A DNA stretch of 64,000 bases from Bacillota bacterium (GCA_029550965.1 JAKPGJ010000027.1:86524-150523), one strand, 5' to 3'. Positions 19,075 through 28,320 are shown, numbered from the stretch's first letter. Made by a program: numbers and translations. Notes: a model not told the origin generated them from the sequence alone.

Positions 19075-19110
19075 ATATGCGGTGCTCGCTTTGTAAGTGA
19101 CACCGCATAT
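19075..19110 (-). other. Intergenic hairpin between radical SAM and Cys-rich genes
   Basis: A perfect 10-bp inverted repeat ATATGCGGTG / CACCGCATAT with a 16-base loop. There is no T-run on either side, so it is not a typical terminator. It could be an mRNA-processing or stability element that sets different levels of the two genes. Confidence 0.6.
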
Positions 19111-19146
19111 CTGAATAAAGGAGGGTTAATATGGTGAAAAACACGT

Positions 19147-20550
19147 TTACGCAACTGTCTGTTTGCTTTCGGTTTTCGCCGTCGGTTTGCACTTGCTGCA
19201 GTAATGCGGACTGCATTTCCACAGCTTGTCGGCGGTGACTGCCCATTTTTCAGCGGCAGGCACGCACTTTTGGGAAAGCTCGTGCACATCCTCCGGGCTC
19301 TGCATATCGGTGGATTTCGCGCCGGACGCCTCGACCATCTTCACAATCATTTCCGGATTGTCCAGCAGCGGGCAGGGGCGCAGCATATTCTCGTTGAACG
19401 GCTGATTCATATAGTACTGCATAAAGAGCGGAGACTTGAGCGCTTCCAAAATGGTCTTGTCTTTGATGTTGGAATCGGAATAATGTATAAATGCACAGGG
19501 CTCCATATCTCCGTTCGCGTTGATGTGCAGATAAGAACGCCCGCCTGCGATACAGCCGCCGACATACTCGCCGTCGTTCCAGAAATCCAGCGTAAACAGC
19601 GGTTTTGTGTTTCTGAACTCCCTGATTTTGTGGTACATATATTCACGCTGCTCGTCGGTTACCATCAATGAAGGAACTGCATCCTTGCCGACCGGTATGT
19701 AGGTAAAGAACCATGCGAACTTCGCGCCCTTCGCAATCATATCGTCAAAGAACGCGTCTGAGCCGATATCTTTGTAGTTTTGCGAGGTATAGCAGCAGGA
19801 AATACCGAACGGGAGCTTTTTGCGCTTTAAAATCTCCATCGCTTTGCATATTGCGTCATATGTACCCTTGCCTCTGCGGGAATCGGTTGCTTCCGCAAAG
19901 CCCTCTACGCTAATTGCGGGAACAAAGTTTTTGACGCGCAGCATATCGTCGGCAAACTGCTCGTCTATCAGCGTCGCGTTGGTAAAAGCGAGGAAAGCGC
20001 AGTCCTGATGTTTTTCGCACATCGCGATGATATCCTTCTTGCGGACCAGCGGCTCGCCGCCGGAATAAATATACATGTAAATGCCCAACTCTTTGCCCTG
20101 CCGGATAATGTCGTCCAGCTGTTCAAAGGTCATGCTCAACTTGTTTCCGTAATCCGCAGCCCAGCAGCCGATACAGTGCAGGTTGCATGCTGAGGTCGGA
20201 TCCATCAAAATCGCCCAGGGGATATTGCATTTTTCTTTTTTCTGCAGTTTGCGCTGGCGCTTTGCGCCGATCAGGCTTGCGTTGATGATAAATGTTTCAA
20301 ACAGCTTTTTCCGCACGCCGGCATCTATATCTGTCCATAGGGATTTATAAAGCTTATTCCAGTTGTTATCCTTATCGTTCAACGTATTTCGAATGGTTCT
20401 TATCTGGTTGTCAAGTGAGTGCTCTTTATCGCGCTTCTCAAGCCAGCGAAGAATCTTCGGGATGTTCTTGTCCGGGTCTTTGTCAAGATAGGATATAACC
20501 TGTTTTAAAGCTATGCTCTGCGCTTTTTCGTATAATTGATTGAAAAACAC
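19147..20550 (-). CDS. Radical SAM protein with SPASM-like C-terminus
   Basis: A 467-residue radical SAM enzyme. The cluster motif is CNLHCIGC (CxxxCxxC) near residue 123, followed by the SAM-binding YIYSGGEPL. The C-terminal part contains a SPASM-like set of cysteines (GGC, the NGDMEPC block, PCPLL) and ends with extra cysteines CSPHYCSKC. About 110 residues of helical N-terminal extension precede the barrel. Such enzymes often modify peptides or proteins; the adjacent cysteine-rich gene is a candidate partner. Translation seems to start at a GTG with AGGGTG upstream. Its promoter is TTGACA-16-TATAAT. Confidence 0.85.
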   Translation of the reverse strand: MFFNQLYEKAQSIALKQVISYLDKDPDKNIPKILRWLEKRDKEHSLDNQIRTIRNTLNDKDNNWNKLYKSLWTDIDAGVRKKLFETFIINASLIGAKRQRKLQKKEKCNIPWAILMDPTSACNLHCIGCWAADYGNKLSMTFEQLDDIIRQGKELGIYMYIYSGGEPLVRKKDIIAMCEKHQDCAFLAFTNATLIDEQFADDMLRVKNFVPAISVEGFAEATDSRRGKGTYDAICKAMEILKRKKLPFGISCCYTSQNYKDIGSDAFFDDMIAKGAKFAWFFTYIPVGKDAVPSLMVTDEQREYMYHKIREFRNTKPLFTLDFWNDGEYVGGCIAGGRSYLHINANGDMEPCAFIHYSDSNIKDKTILEALKSPLFMQYYMNQPFNENMLRPCPLLDNPEMIVKMVEASGAKSTDMQSPEDVHELSQKCVPAAEKWAVTADKLWKCSPHYCSKCKPTAKTESKQTVA

Positions 20551-20592
20551 TTGCCCTCACCCTTTTTTATTTATATACTGATACAATACAAT

Positions 20593-20620
20593 ATTATAAT
20601 CAAACGGGTAGATTTGTCAA
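20593..20620 (-). promoter_or_regulatory. Promoter of the radical SAM gene
   Basis: TTGACA (20615-20620) and TATAAT (20593-20598) on the minus strand, spacer 16, about 43 bases before the start codon. Confidence 0.7.
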
Positions 20621-20799
20621 TGGACAATTGCCTTGAAATGTGTAAATTTTTTTTTGACATTTTCACAAATTGTCATATTTTTATACAAAATCGCGCGAGT
20701 GTCTAACGGTTATATACGCTTTTAAACCTGCAGCAAACTGATTTTTTCCAATATTCATTTTATGATTCATTTTCGTAAAATCCAATTTGAAAATTATTA

Positions 20800-20841
20800 T
20801 AAAAAACTGCACTGAACGGAACAATTATCCGTCAGTGCAGT
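20800..20841 (-). terminator. Terminator of pfkA
   Basis: A long stem, ACTGCACTG (20806-20814) with CAGTGCAGT (20833-20841), extended inside by ACGGA/TCCGT, followed by TTTTTT on the minus strand. Nothing else is seen between this and the radical SAM promoter. Confidence 0.85.
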
Positions 20842-20846
20842 AATTT

Positions 20847-21911
20847 TTACAGTGTTATATGGTCTATGATGTAATTAAGGTACTGCTTGTACGCCAGTTT
20901 GTCGGCGACAATCTTCTTCATGTCGTACAGTTTGTTCGGCGGGATGGAATCCAGCTCTTCCTGCGTGATGGTGTTCTTCATCAGTTTGTCGATCATCAAA
21001 GCGTCGTGGATATCCATCGAGACAATGCTGTTTCCGCGCAGGCAGACAACCTGCTTCATCTGACCGTTTACTAGGTTCTCCACCGCGGCGCAGCCCATTT
21101 GCGTAGCCAGCACTCTGTCGCGCAGCGTCGGCGAACCGCCTCTTTGAATGTGCGCGGGCCTTGCGAATCGGGTCTCGATGCCGGTGCGCTGCTCAATCAT
21201 CGCGCATAACTCTTCGCCGTAGCCTTCTCCCATGCCTTCGGACGTGATGATGAGGAAGTTGCGCTTTCCGTTCTTTCTCGCCTCAATCATTTTATCCACA
21301 ACATGGTCAAAGTCGGTCGGAATCTCGCGAATGACAGCGGTGACAGCGCCCACCGCAATGGCTGTCTGCAAAGCGATATCGCCCGCGTCCCTGCCCATTA
21401 CCTCGATGACGTTGCAGCGCGCGTGGCTCTCGCCCGTGTCGCGCAGCTTGTCAATCAGGTCCACCACCGTATTCATCGCGGTGTCAAAGCCGATGGTAAT
21501 CTCGGTCGAGCCGATGTCGTTGTCAATCGTCGCGGGTATGCCGATGCAGGGAACTCCCGCGTTCGTAAGGTCAACGGCGCCTCTGAAGGTTCCGTCGCCG
21601 CCGATGGTGATAACGCCGTCTATGTCGTACTTGTGGCAGGTTTCAACCGCTTTCTGTATGCCCTCGGGGGTGCGGAACTCCGCGCTTCTCGCCGTATAGA
21701 GCATCGTTCCTCCTCTGTTGATTATGTAAGAAACATCTCTTGGTCCGAGCTTCTTGATGTCCCCGTCGATTAATCCCTGATATCCGTTGTAAATGCCCAT
21801 TACTTCGACGCCTTTGTAAAGCGCAAGACGTGTCACCGCTCTTATCGCCGCGTTCATGCCGGGCGCATCGCCCCCGGACGTAAGCACGCCTATTCTTTTA
21901 AACTTAGCCAA
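20847..21911 (-). CDS. pfkA: ATP-dependent 6-phosphofructokinase
   Basis: Phosphorylates fructose 6-phosphate in glycolysis. Motifs: GGDAPGMN near the start, TIGGDGTF and TIDNDI for substrate binding and catalysis. At 354 residues it is about 35 longer than the classic bacterial enzyme, with the extra part at the C-terminus. The glycine in GGDGTF supports ATP rather than pyrophosphate as donor. It is monocistronic, with a promoter upstream and a strong terminator behind. Confidence 0.94.
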   Translation of the reverse strand: MAKFKRIGVLTSGGDAPGMNAAIRAVTRLALYKGVEVMGIYNGYQGLIDGDIKKLGPRDVSYIINRGGTMLYTARSAEFRTPEGIQKAVETCHKYDIDGVITIGGDGTFRGAVDLTNAGVPCIGIPATIDNDIGSTEITIGFDTAMNTVVDLIDKLRDTGESHARCNVIEVMGRDAGDIALQTAIAVGAVTAVIREIPTDFDHVVDKMIEARKNGKRNFLIITSEGMGEGYGEELCAMIEQRTGIETRFARPAHIQRGGSPTLRDRVLATQMGCAAVENLVNGQMKQVVCLRGNSIVSMDIHDALMIDKLMKNTITQEELDSIPPNKLYDMKKIVADKLAYKQYLNYIIDHITL

Positions 21912-21945
21912 TGCAAATTGCCTCCGATACTTAAAATCCAGAGTA

Positions 21946-21974
21946 ATATTATCACTTCAGGCGGTAAAAGTCAA
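21946..21974 (-). promoter_or_regulatory. Promoter of pfkA
   Basis: TTGACT (21969-21974) and TAATAT (21946-21951) on the minus strand, spacer 17. Confidence 0.65.
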
Positions 21975-22052
21975 ATATTTTTTATCGTACTGGTTCTATT
22001 TGCCTGGTTTCAAGAATAATCTTGTAACAAACATATTAGGAGGTATATTGCA

Positions 22053-23531
22053 ATGACGGATTTAGGAATATATGCCGATATCGCGAACAGGACCGGCGGC
22101 GATATATACATCGGAGTAGTCGGTCCTGTCAGAACGGGTAAATCCACATTAATCAAAAGATTTATTGAATATTTAGTACTGCCGAATATTGAGGGAGATT
22201 TCGTCCGCGAAAGAGCGAAGGATGAAATGCCGCAGTCCGCGTCCGGACGTACGGTTATGACCACCGAGCCGAAGTTTATTCCCGAAGAAGCCGTGCGCAT
22301 TGAGCTGGATGAGAACGCTTCGTTCCGCGTAAAGCTGATCGACTGCGTCGGCTACATCGTGCCGGGCGCCATCGGTCACATCGAGGACAACGCGCCGAGA
22401 ATGGTTATGACGCCGTGGTCGCCGAATCCTTTGCCCTTTGAGGAAGCCGCCGAGCTGGGCACCAAGAAGGTTATTCGGGATCATTCCACCATCGGACTTG
22501 TGGTCACCACCGACGGCAGCATCGGCGATATTCCGAGAGAGAGCTACATAAACGCGGAAAAGCGGGTCGTAGAGGAATTAAAGGCCATCAACAAGCCCTT
22601 TATCGTCGTGCTCAACTGTCTGAACCCGCAAAGCCCGCAGTCGCAGGCGCTCGCGAACGAGCTGGAGCAGGCGTACGACGTGCCGGTCATCCCGATCAAC
22701 TGCCTGGACATGACGGACAGCGAGATTAAGGAAATCCTCAAAAACGTGCTCTACGAGTTCCCGGTCTGCGAAATCAAGGTGAATATGCCCTCCTGGGTTG
22801 ACGTGCTTGAGGACAGCAGTCCGCTCAAACAGGGCATCTACGAGGAAATCGCAAGATGCGCCGGCAAGCTCAACCGCGTCGGCGAGATTAAGGACGTATT
22901 CGATTCCTTCTCGGCAGAGAACGGCGCGATCAAGGCGCGTCTGGAAAGCCTGAATTTGGGCGAAGGCAGCGCGAAGATTGAGATTAAGATTCCGGATAAG
23001 ATCTTCTATCAGATACTCGGTGAGAAGTGCGGCTTTGAGATCGAGGACGAGCAAAGCCTGTTCAAGATTATGAACGACCTCGCCAAGGTAAAACGCAACT
23101 ACGACAAAGTCGCGGCGGCAATCGAGCAGGTCAACGAGGAGGGCTACGGCATCGTTACCCCGTCCATAGAGGACCTCAAGCTCGAAGAACCCGAAATCGT
23201 CAAGCAGCCGGGCGGATACGGAGTAAAGCTGAAGGCGAGCGCGCCTTCGATTCACATGATCAAGGCGAACATCGAAACCGAAGTCAGTCCGATGGTCGGC
23301 ACCGAACGCCAGAGCGAAGAGCTGGTCAAATTCCTGCTCAAGGAGTTTGAGGAGGACCCGAAGAAGATTTGGGAGACCAATATGTTCGGCAAGACGCTCC
23401 ACGAGCTGGTCGGCGAAGGGCTGAATACCAAGCTGCAGCATATGCCGCTCGACGCGCGCATGAAGCTATCGGAAACGCTGCAGAAAATCATCAACGACGG
23501 CAGCAGCGGCCTGATCTGCATCCTGCTGTAA
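22053..23531 (+). CDS. spoIVA: Stage IV sporulation protein A
   Basis: The ATP-hydrolysing protein that builds the basement layer of the spore coat on the forespore surface. The 492-residue protein opens with the family block and Walker A motif VGPVRTGKSTL (about residues 23-33). The GTPase-like N-terminal half is followed by the long helical C-terminal region that binds the forespore membrane in characterised homologues. AGGAGG precedes the ATG. Its presence shows the organism is, or recently was, a spore former. Known homologues are sigma-E controlled; I could not identify a convincing sigma-E promoter here. Confidence 0.96.
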   Translation: MTDLGIYADIANRTGGDIYIGVVGPVRTGKSTLIKRFIEYLVLPNIEGDFVRERAKDEMPQSASGRTVMTTEPKFIPEEAVRIELDENASFRVKLIDCVGYIVPGAIGHIEDNAPRMVMTPWSPNPLPFEEAAELGTKKVIRDHSTIGLVVTTDGSIGDIPRESYINAEKRVVEELKAINKPFIVVLNCLNPQSPQSQALANELEQAYDVPVIPINCLDMTDSEIKEILKNVLYEFPVCEIKVNMPSWVDVLEDSSPLKQGIYEEIARCAGKLNRVGEIKDVFDSFSAENGAIKARLESLNLGEGSAKIEIKIPDKIFYQILGEKCGFEIEDEQSLFKIMNDLAKVKRNYDKVAAAIEQVNEEGYGIVTPSIEDLKLEEPEIVKQPGGYGVKLKASAPSIHMIKANIETEVSPMVGTERQSEELVKFLLKEFEEDPKKIWETNMFGKTLHELVGEGLNTKLQHMPLDARMKLSETLQKIINDGSSGLICILL

Positions 23532-23582
23532 GGCAGGGTTGACGCCATGTATCCCCTGTTGATTGAAAGGTCTGAACGTAAA

Positions 23583-23840
23583 ATGCTTGCGCTTTACTCC
23601 TGCTTGAAAAACAAGGAAGTCATCAACATCACCGACGGCAGGCGGCTGGGCTGCATCATCGATCTTGAGATAGACGCCTGCTGCGGCAAGATTCTCAGAA
23701 TCGTGCTTCCTTCTCAGGACGGCTTTTTCAGTTCGTTCTCCTCCAAAAACAACATCTGCATCCCCTGGGAGAACATCGAAAGAGTCGGCGACGACATCAT
23801 CCTCGTCCGCGACTGCGATATCCGGCCAAGAAAAAAATAA
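23583..23840 (+). CDS. YlmC/YmxH-type PRC-barrel sporulation protein
   Basis: A small (about 85-residue) PRC-barrel protein of the YlmC/YmxH family found in spore formers. The family pattern KEVINITDGRRLGCIIDLEID lies at the N-terminus, followed by the IPWENIERVGDDIILV strand pair. I prefer the ATG at 23583 because it matches the family's usual N-terminus; an in-frame ATG at 23547 would add 12 residues and is possible. It follows spoIVA closely and shares its transcript, ending at a terminator. Confidence 0.78.
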   Translation: MLALYSCLKNKEVINITDGRRLGCIIDLEIDACCGKILRIVLPSQDGFFSSFSSKNNICIPWENIERVGDDIILVRDCDIRPRKK

Positions 23841-23844
23841 AAAA

Positions 23845-23897
23845 AGATATCCTCATTTCCGACGCTTTCTGCAAAATCGGAAGTGGGGATATTTTTT
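23845..23897 (+). terminator. Terminator after spoIVA-ylmC
   Basis: A long imperfect stem, GATATCCTCATTTCCGA with TCGGAAGTGGGGATAT, followed by TTTTTT. Confidence 0.75.
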
Positions 23898-23975
23898 GTC
23901 TGCCCGCATATAAAATTAGTCGCCGCTAATAAAACACGTCCTCACCGCTGTTTTGACGGCGTGCGGATTTTTCTA

Positions 23976-24004
23976 TTGACATTTTTTAATTTATAGCGAA
24001 TAAT
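23976..24004 (+). promoter_or_regulatory. Promoter of the DUF4434-like lipoprotein gene
   Basis: TTGACA (23976-23981) and AATAAT (23999-24004), spacer 17; TAATAT two bases on is an alternative -10. Confidence 0.6.
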
Positions 24005-24043
24005 ATAGTTAATATAAAAAATGTTTGGAGGGAAATTTTCGAC

Positions 24044-25939
24044 ATGAAAAAACTGCCGCTGATTTTGCTGGTGTTGATTTGCCTGAACCTTTTTGCGGCC
24101 TGCAGCAAACCCGGTCCAAACACCGACAGCAAATCAGAAGCGAATTCGCTTGAATCGGAGGAAAGCATGGAAGAACCCGTAAAGGATTATCCGGTCATAT
24201 CCGGTTCGTTTATTCAGTACGAGCCTTTTCTGAACTACACGGATAAACAGTTGACAAAGCATTTCGATTACCTGCAGGAAGCCGGCATCAAGTATCTCGT
24301 GCTTTACACGTCGGCTTTCCAGAACAAAGACGGGGCTTTCACAACCGTTTACTATCCGTCTAAACTTGCCGAGGCGAAGAAAAGCGACGAGTACGACGAT
24401 TCCCATGCCGATATTACCGAGCGGATGCTTGCGCAGTGCCAAAGCCACGGAATCAAAGCCTTTTTGTCCCCGAACTATTCCCCGGACGGCTGGGCGAACA
24501 GCTACAACATTCTTTACACGGACACCATCGGCATCCCCGACGCCGACTGGCACCGGCGTTTTTCAAACGACAGCGTCGCGATCGCCGAGGAACTGTATTC
24601 TCTTTATAAAGAAAAGTACGGCGACGCTTTTTACGGCTGGTATTTTGTGCCCGAGTTCACCAATTACTGCGAAGGGGTTACGGACGTACACATAGACAAA
24701 ATGGCGGAAATGCTCAATATTTACATTGACGGCATCAACGCGCTCGACCCCTCCATGCCCTTCCTGATGTCCCCGTATTTCGTTGAATCGTACGCAACCC
24801 CTCAGGAAACCGCGGCGTTTTTTGACAAGCTGTTTACCAAAGTGCATTTCCGCAAAGGGGACATATTCTGCCCGCAGGACTGCGTGGGCAGCGGGTTTCT
24901 GAACGCGCAGACCTTTATGAACTATTATAAAGAGCTGAAAACCGTCATCGACAAGTACCCCAACCTTTCCCTCTGGGGCAACCCGGAAAATTTTAAACAG
25001 GCAAACTGGAGCGCCGCGCCCGTCACCCGCTTTGTCTATCAGCTTCAGGCCGCTGCGCCCTATGTGGAAGGCTTTATCTCCTTCGCGTACTCGCATTACT
25101 ACGCGCCGGATATCCGCGGAACCGCCGTCTTCCATAATGATTATGTAAACTATTACAAAACCGGTCAGGTGCGCTATTTTTCCGACAGCGAGCGGATTGA
25201 GCCGATCTCCTTTGAAGTTTTGAACAGCGCGACCGGCGTCAGCCTGAAAGCGTCCTTTCAAAACTGCAAATACGGCGTTTCCTACGTCGAATTCTATCGG
25301 GATTCGGAGCTGGTCGCCACCGCGCACACCGATATGAAGAACTACGGCGACCAAACGCTTACGTTTACGGCGACCGACAGAGGCGCGGCTTCGGGACAGG
25401 AATATACCTATTCCGTTATCGCGTACGACTTTATTTTAAATAAATCCGAAAAACAGGAAGCGAAACTTGCCGTATCCGCGCCTGAATGCGTCAGCGTCGG
25501 CAAGCCTTACGCCACCGACTACAACGGTTATCAAACCTATCCCGACGACGGCAAAAAGCTCACGGACGGCAAATTCGCGTCCACGACCGAGTATTACGAC
25601 CCGGCGGCTTCCGGCTTTGCCGGCGTTTCGGACGTTTCGTTTGTCATCGACCTTGAAGAAACCACCCAAATCAGCGCCGTCGTCGCGCGCGCGCTCTCCA
25701 GCGGAAGCGGCGGCGCGATTGTGAGCAGTTTTGTCGAGGTTTCCTTCTCCGACGACGGCCAAACCTTTACCGGCGCGGTCAAAGTCGACGCGACGCTTGC
25801 GAAAATCGAGAACGGCTACTCGATTGTGGAAATACCGGTTACGGGCGTCGCCGCGCGGTATGTAAAGGTTTCCTACCTGTCGCTCCGCAACTGGCTGTTT
25901 ATCGACGAAATATCGGTGTATCGCGAATCAAATCCGTAA
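24044..25939 (+). CDS. DUF4434-like glycoside-hydrolase-type lipoprotein
   Basis: A 631-residue lipoprotein: signal peptide with lipobox FAAC (cysteine near 21), then a low-complexity serine/glutamate linker. A TIM-barrel-like region (about 50-375) starts with ISGSFIQYEP and resembles DUF4434/glycosidase-like proteins. A fibronectin-like segment follows (about 385-470), and a C-terminal discoidin-like (F5/8 type C) domain ends in RYVKVSYLSLRNWLFIDEI. It is likely an extracellular glycan-degrading or binding protein; the exact reaction is not shown. It shares its architecture style with the DUF4855 protein at 9579-11681. Monocistronic, with promoter and terminator. Confidence 0.75.
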   Translation: MKKLPLILLVLICLNLFAACSKPGPNTDSKSEANSLESEESMEEPVKDYPVISGSFIQYEPFLNYTDKQLTKHFDYLQEAGIKYLVLYTSAFQNKDGAFTTVYYPSKLAEAKKSDEYDDSHADITERMLAQCQSHGIKAFLSPNYSPDGWANSYNILYTDTIGIPDADWHRRFSNDSVAIAEELYSLYKEKYGDAFYGWYFVPEFTNYCEGVTDVHIDKMAEMLNIYIDGINALDPSMPFLMSPYFVESYATPQETAAFFDKLFTKVHFRKGDIFCPQDCVGSGFLNAQTFMNYYKELKTVIDKYPNLSLWGNPENFKQANWSAAPVTRFVYQLQAAAPYVEGFISFAYSHYYAPDIRGTAVFHNDYVNYYKTGQVRYFSDSERIEPISFEVLNSATGVSLKASFQNCKYGVSYVEFYRDSELVATAHTDMKNYGDQTLTFTATDRGAASGQEYTYSVIAYDFILNKSEKQEAKLAVSAPECVSVGKPYATDYNGYQTYPDDGKKLTDGKFASTTEYYDPAASGFAGVSDVSFVIDLEETTQISAVVARALSSGSGGAIVSSFVEVSFSDDGQTFTGAVKVDATLAKIENGYSIVEIPVTGVAARYVKVSYLSLRNWLFIDEISVYRESNP

Positions 25940-25945
25940 TAAAAG

Positions 25946-25976
25946 AACGCCTGCAATCCGCTTGCAGGCGTTTTTT
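25946..25976 (+). terminator. Terminator of the DUF4434-like gene
   Basis: Stem AACGCCTGCAA / TTGCAGGCGTT followed by TTTT; lies between convergent genes. Confidence 0.85.
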
Positions 25977-26004
25977 CGTCGGTTCGCTTTTCGGGAGGTA
26001 TTTT

Positions 26005-28287
26005 TTAGTTTAAGGTTTCAAGGAATTTTATAAACCGCTCGGTCGAGAAGTCCGCGCCCGTTACGACCGCTTCCGCGGCGTCGCTGATAAAGTCCACGGG
26101 GATATCGCTCGCTTTCTTGATTACGCACATAAAGCGCGGGTCGTAGAAGGGCTGTTTTTTTAGGAACTGATTGTTGGTAATCAGCCGTTTTTTGTAGGTA
26201 ACCGCCTCGCAGGTGCGTATGGTAAACCCGTGCTGTTCGCCCTGCAGAATCTCGAGCACGCACTTCGTGTCCGCCACGCGCTGCAAAACCTGCTTGTAGT
26301 TCAGCCAGCAGTTGTAGTGAATGCCGGTTCCTGTTAGCTGTTTTTCTTTTTCCACGTTGTTGACATAGAATTCGCACTTGATATTGCGCGCCGTCAAATA
26401 GCGATAGATATCGTGAATCATGTCCAGCCTGTCCTTGCCTTTGCCGACAAAGAACACGTCGCTTTTGTCGCCGCTCTCCCGAATCGCGTCGTCCCGCTCG
26501 TACAGCCCGTTGAAGTAGAGAAAACCGTTTTTCGCGGCTTCCTTCTCGTCAAAGGAAATCACCTTGTCGTACAAAGGCAGAATCCGCTCAAGATAGCGCC
26601 TGTTCTCGTGGTTAATCGGGTTGACGATATAAAAGGCGAGAACCGCGTTCGGGTATTTTTTGCGCAGATAGCGAAGATACTGCTTGTCATAAGCCGGCGC
26701 GACGTATTCAAAGAACAATATCAGCTTTACGTTTTCCGGATTTTTCACCTTGAAGTATTCCGGATACCATATCCGTTTCAGCGGCAAAGGCACATAGCTG
26801 TTAAGTCTTATGGAATTATGATAATACCACAGCTTGTTCTTCGAGAAGGTCTCCGCAAGAAGAACGCCTTCGGTTCTCTCCAGCCGGAACCGAACCGCAT
26901 CCCAATAATCGTACTCCGGCAGGAACAATATCTTCATCCTGTCCGTTTCGTTCGTCAAAGGCTTTTTGACGCTCAGTTTCCAGAACGGTTTATACAGCAG
27001 ATAGTAGCAGCACACGATCGAGAACAGGTCCAGAATTCTCGTCGCGGTGAGGATGTAGGAAATAAACAGCTCGCCGAACAGCTGCGACACAAGATAATAC
27101 CCATAGTATCCGGCCAGAATTGTCCAAAGCTCGTTTCGGCTTTTCCGCGCGACGCTTCGCATCAGGGTCGTAAAGAAACCCAATACGGCATTGAAGAATA
27201 CGACGCCGAACCAGCCGAAGTCATTATAATAGCTCCAGTTCGCAGTGTATATGTTTGTGCCGCTGTTTTTGGGAAAGTAAGTGTTCTCGCCGTAAATGTT
27301 CTGCGGTATCGGAATGTCCGCGCCGAACCTGTTTAAGAAGGTTTTCACGCCGTAAAAGGTCTGATAATCGGGATTTCGGTCTCTGTTTTCCAGATATTCG
27401 TTTAAGCCCGCGATCGACGACCCGACGTATCTGCTGAATACGTCCGTCAGCGCGTTGCTTTGGCTTTTGCCGGTTAAATAACCGAACATCCAGAACGCCG
27501 TGAAAAACACCAGCAAGCAGACAAGCCCGATTTTCGCGAATTTCCAGATGTTCACCCGAACGGTGCGTTTTTTGTTCTGATACACAAGGATGATCATTAA
27601 AAAAGTAACGGTGATGTAGGACAAAAAACCGATTCTTGCCGTGGACAACACGAGCAGGATAAAGTACGGTATCAGCATCGCGAAATACTTGTGATTCCGA
27701 AGCAGTATTTGCTTTATCCTGATTTTTCCCGAAGCGGTTTTTTCGTTGATTATGTTTTTGATCATGATAAGCGTGCAGACATAAGCGACGCCGGTCTGGA
27801 AGTAAGAGAGGACAACGAGCAGATAATTTCTGGGAACGTCATGGTACAGGTAGGCGTTACGGACAAACGCCAGCATCGGTCCGCCGCCCGCATAACCGTA
27901 CATTTTGGCAATATGCACGGTATATATGTATGAAAAAACGCAGGTCAAAACGCCAAGCCCGAATATTACGAACAAAGTTCGATCATCGGGCTTCATCGGC
28001 CTGCTTTTTTCTTCCGAACCGCTAAAACCATTCCACTGCTTCTTTTTGAATAAATACCCGCACAGTTTTTCGCCGGCAAAAATCGACAGAATGCAGGTCA
28101 TGATCATCAGCGGCAGTTTATACGAATACGTCACGCCCCAGTAGCTGCAGCACAGAAGCGCGACGAAAACGGCGATGGAATAGGATACGCTGGAGATAAA
28201 GGAAGCGGACAGAATATCCCCATGATTTATCTTATAAAAAGCAAATATGCCAATCAGCAGCAATAAAAACAAAACACATAACCACAT
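26005..28287 (-). CDS. O-antigen-type polymerase fused to a CgeB-like glycosyltransferase domain
   Basis: A 760-residue two-part protein. Residues 1 to about 440 form a polytopic membrane region with some 11-12 hydrophobic segments and a large loop, typical of oligosaccharide-repeat-unit polymerases (Wzy type). From about 450 a soluble domain begins (MKILFLPEYDYWD) that resembles CgeB/YkvP-type glycosyltransferases, including a late block GEQHGFTIRTCEAVTYKKRL. The internal ATG at 26937 has no usable ribosome site, so this is one fused protein, not two genes. It is the last gene of the glycan operon. Polymerisation with coupled sugar addition is inference. Confidence 0.72.
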   Translation of the reverse strand: MWLCVLFLLLLIGIFAFYKINHGDILSASFISSVSYSIAVFVALLCCSYWGVTYSYKLPLMIMTCILSIFAGEKLCGYLFKKKQWNGFSGSEEKSRPMKPDDRTLFVIFGLGVLTCVFSYIYTVHIAKMYGYAGGGPMLAFVRNAYLYHDVPRNYLLVVLSYFQTGVAYVCTLIMIKNIINEKTASGKIRIKQILLRNHKYFAMLIPYFILLVLSTARIGFLSYITVTFLMIILVYQNKKRTVRVNIWKFAKIGLVCLLVFFTAFWMFGYLTGKSQSNALTDVFSRYVGSSIAGLNEYLENRDRNPDYQTFYGVKTFLNRFGADIPIPQNIYGENTYFPKNSGTNIYTANWSYYNDFGWFGVVFFNAVLGFFTTLMRSVARKSRNELWTILAGYYGYYLVSQLFGELFISYILTATRILDLFSIVCCYYLLYKPFWKLSVKKPLTNETDRMKILFLPEYDYWDAVRFRLERTEGVLLAETFSKNKLWYYHNSIRLNSYVPLPLKRIWYPEYFKVKNPENVKLILFFEYVAPAYDKQYLRYLRKKYPNAVLAFYIVNPINHENRRYLERILPLYDKVISFDEKEAAKNGFLYFNGLYERDDAIRESGDKSDVFFVGKGKDRLDMIHDIYRYLTARNIKCEFYVNNVEKEKQLTGTGIHYNCWLNYKQVLQRVADTKCVLEILQGEQHGFTIRTCEAVTYKKRLITNNQFLKKQPFYDPRFMCVIKKASDIPVDFISDAAEAVVTGADFSTERFIKFLETLN

Positions 28288-28320
28288 GGATAGAGCACTC
28301 CGAATTTCTTTTTCTCCATC

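Noticed and set aside
21975..22052. Sigma-E promoter for spoIVA
   Set aside because: Expected from homologues, but no pair of boxes with correct spacing could be identified.
26005..26937. Separate gene starting at the internal ATG at 26937
   Set aside because: No ribosome site precedes it and the frame is continuous with the polymerase part.
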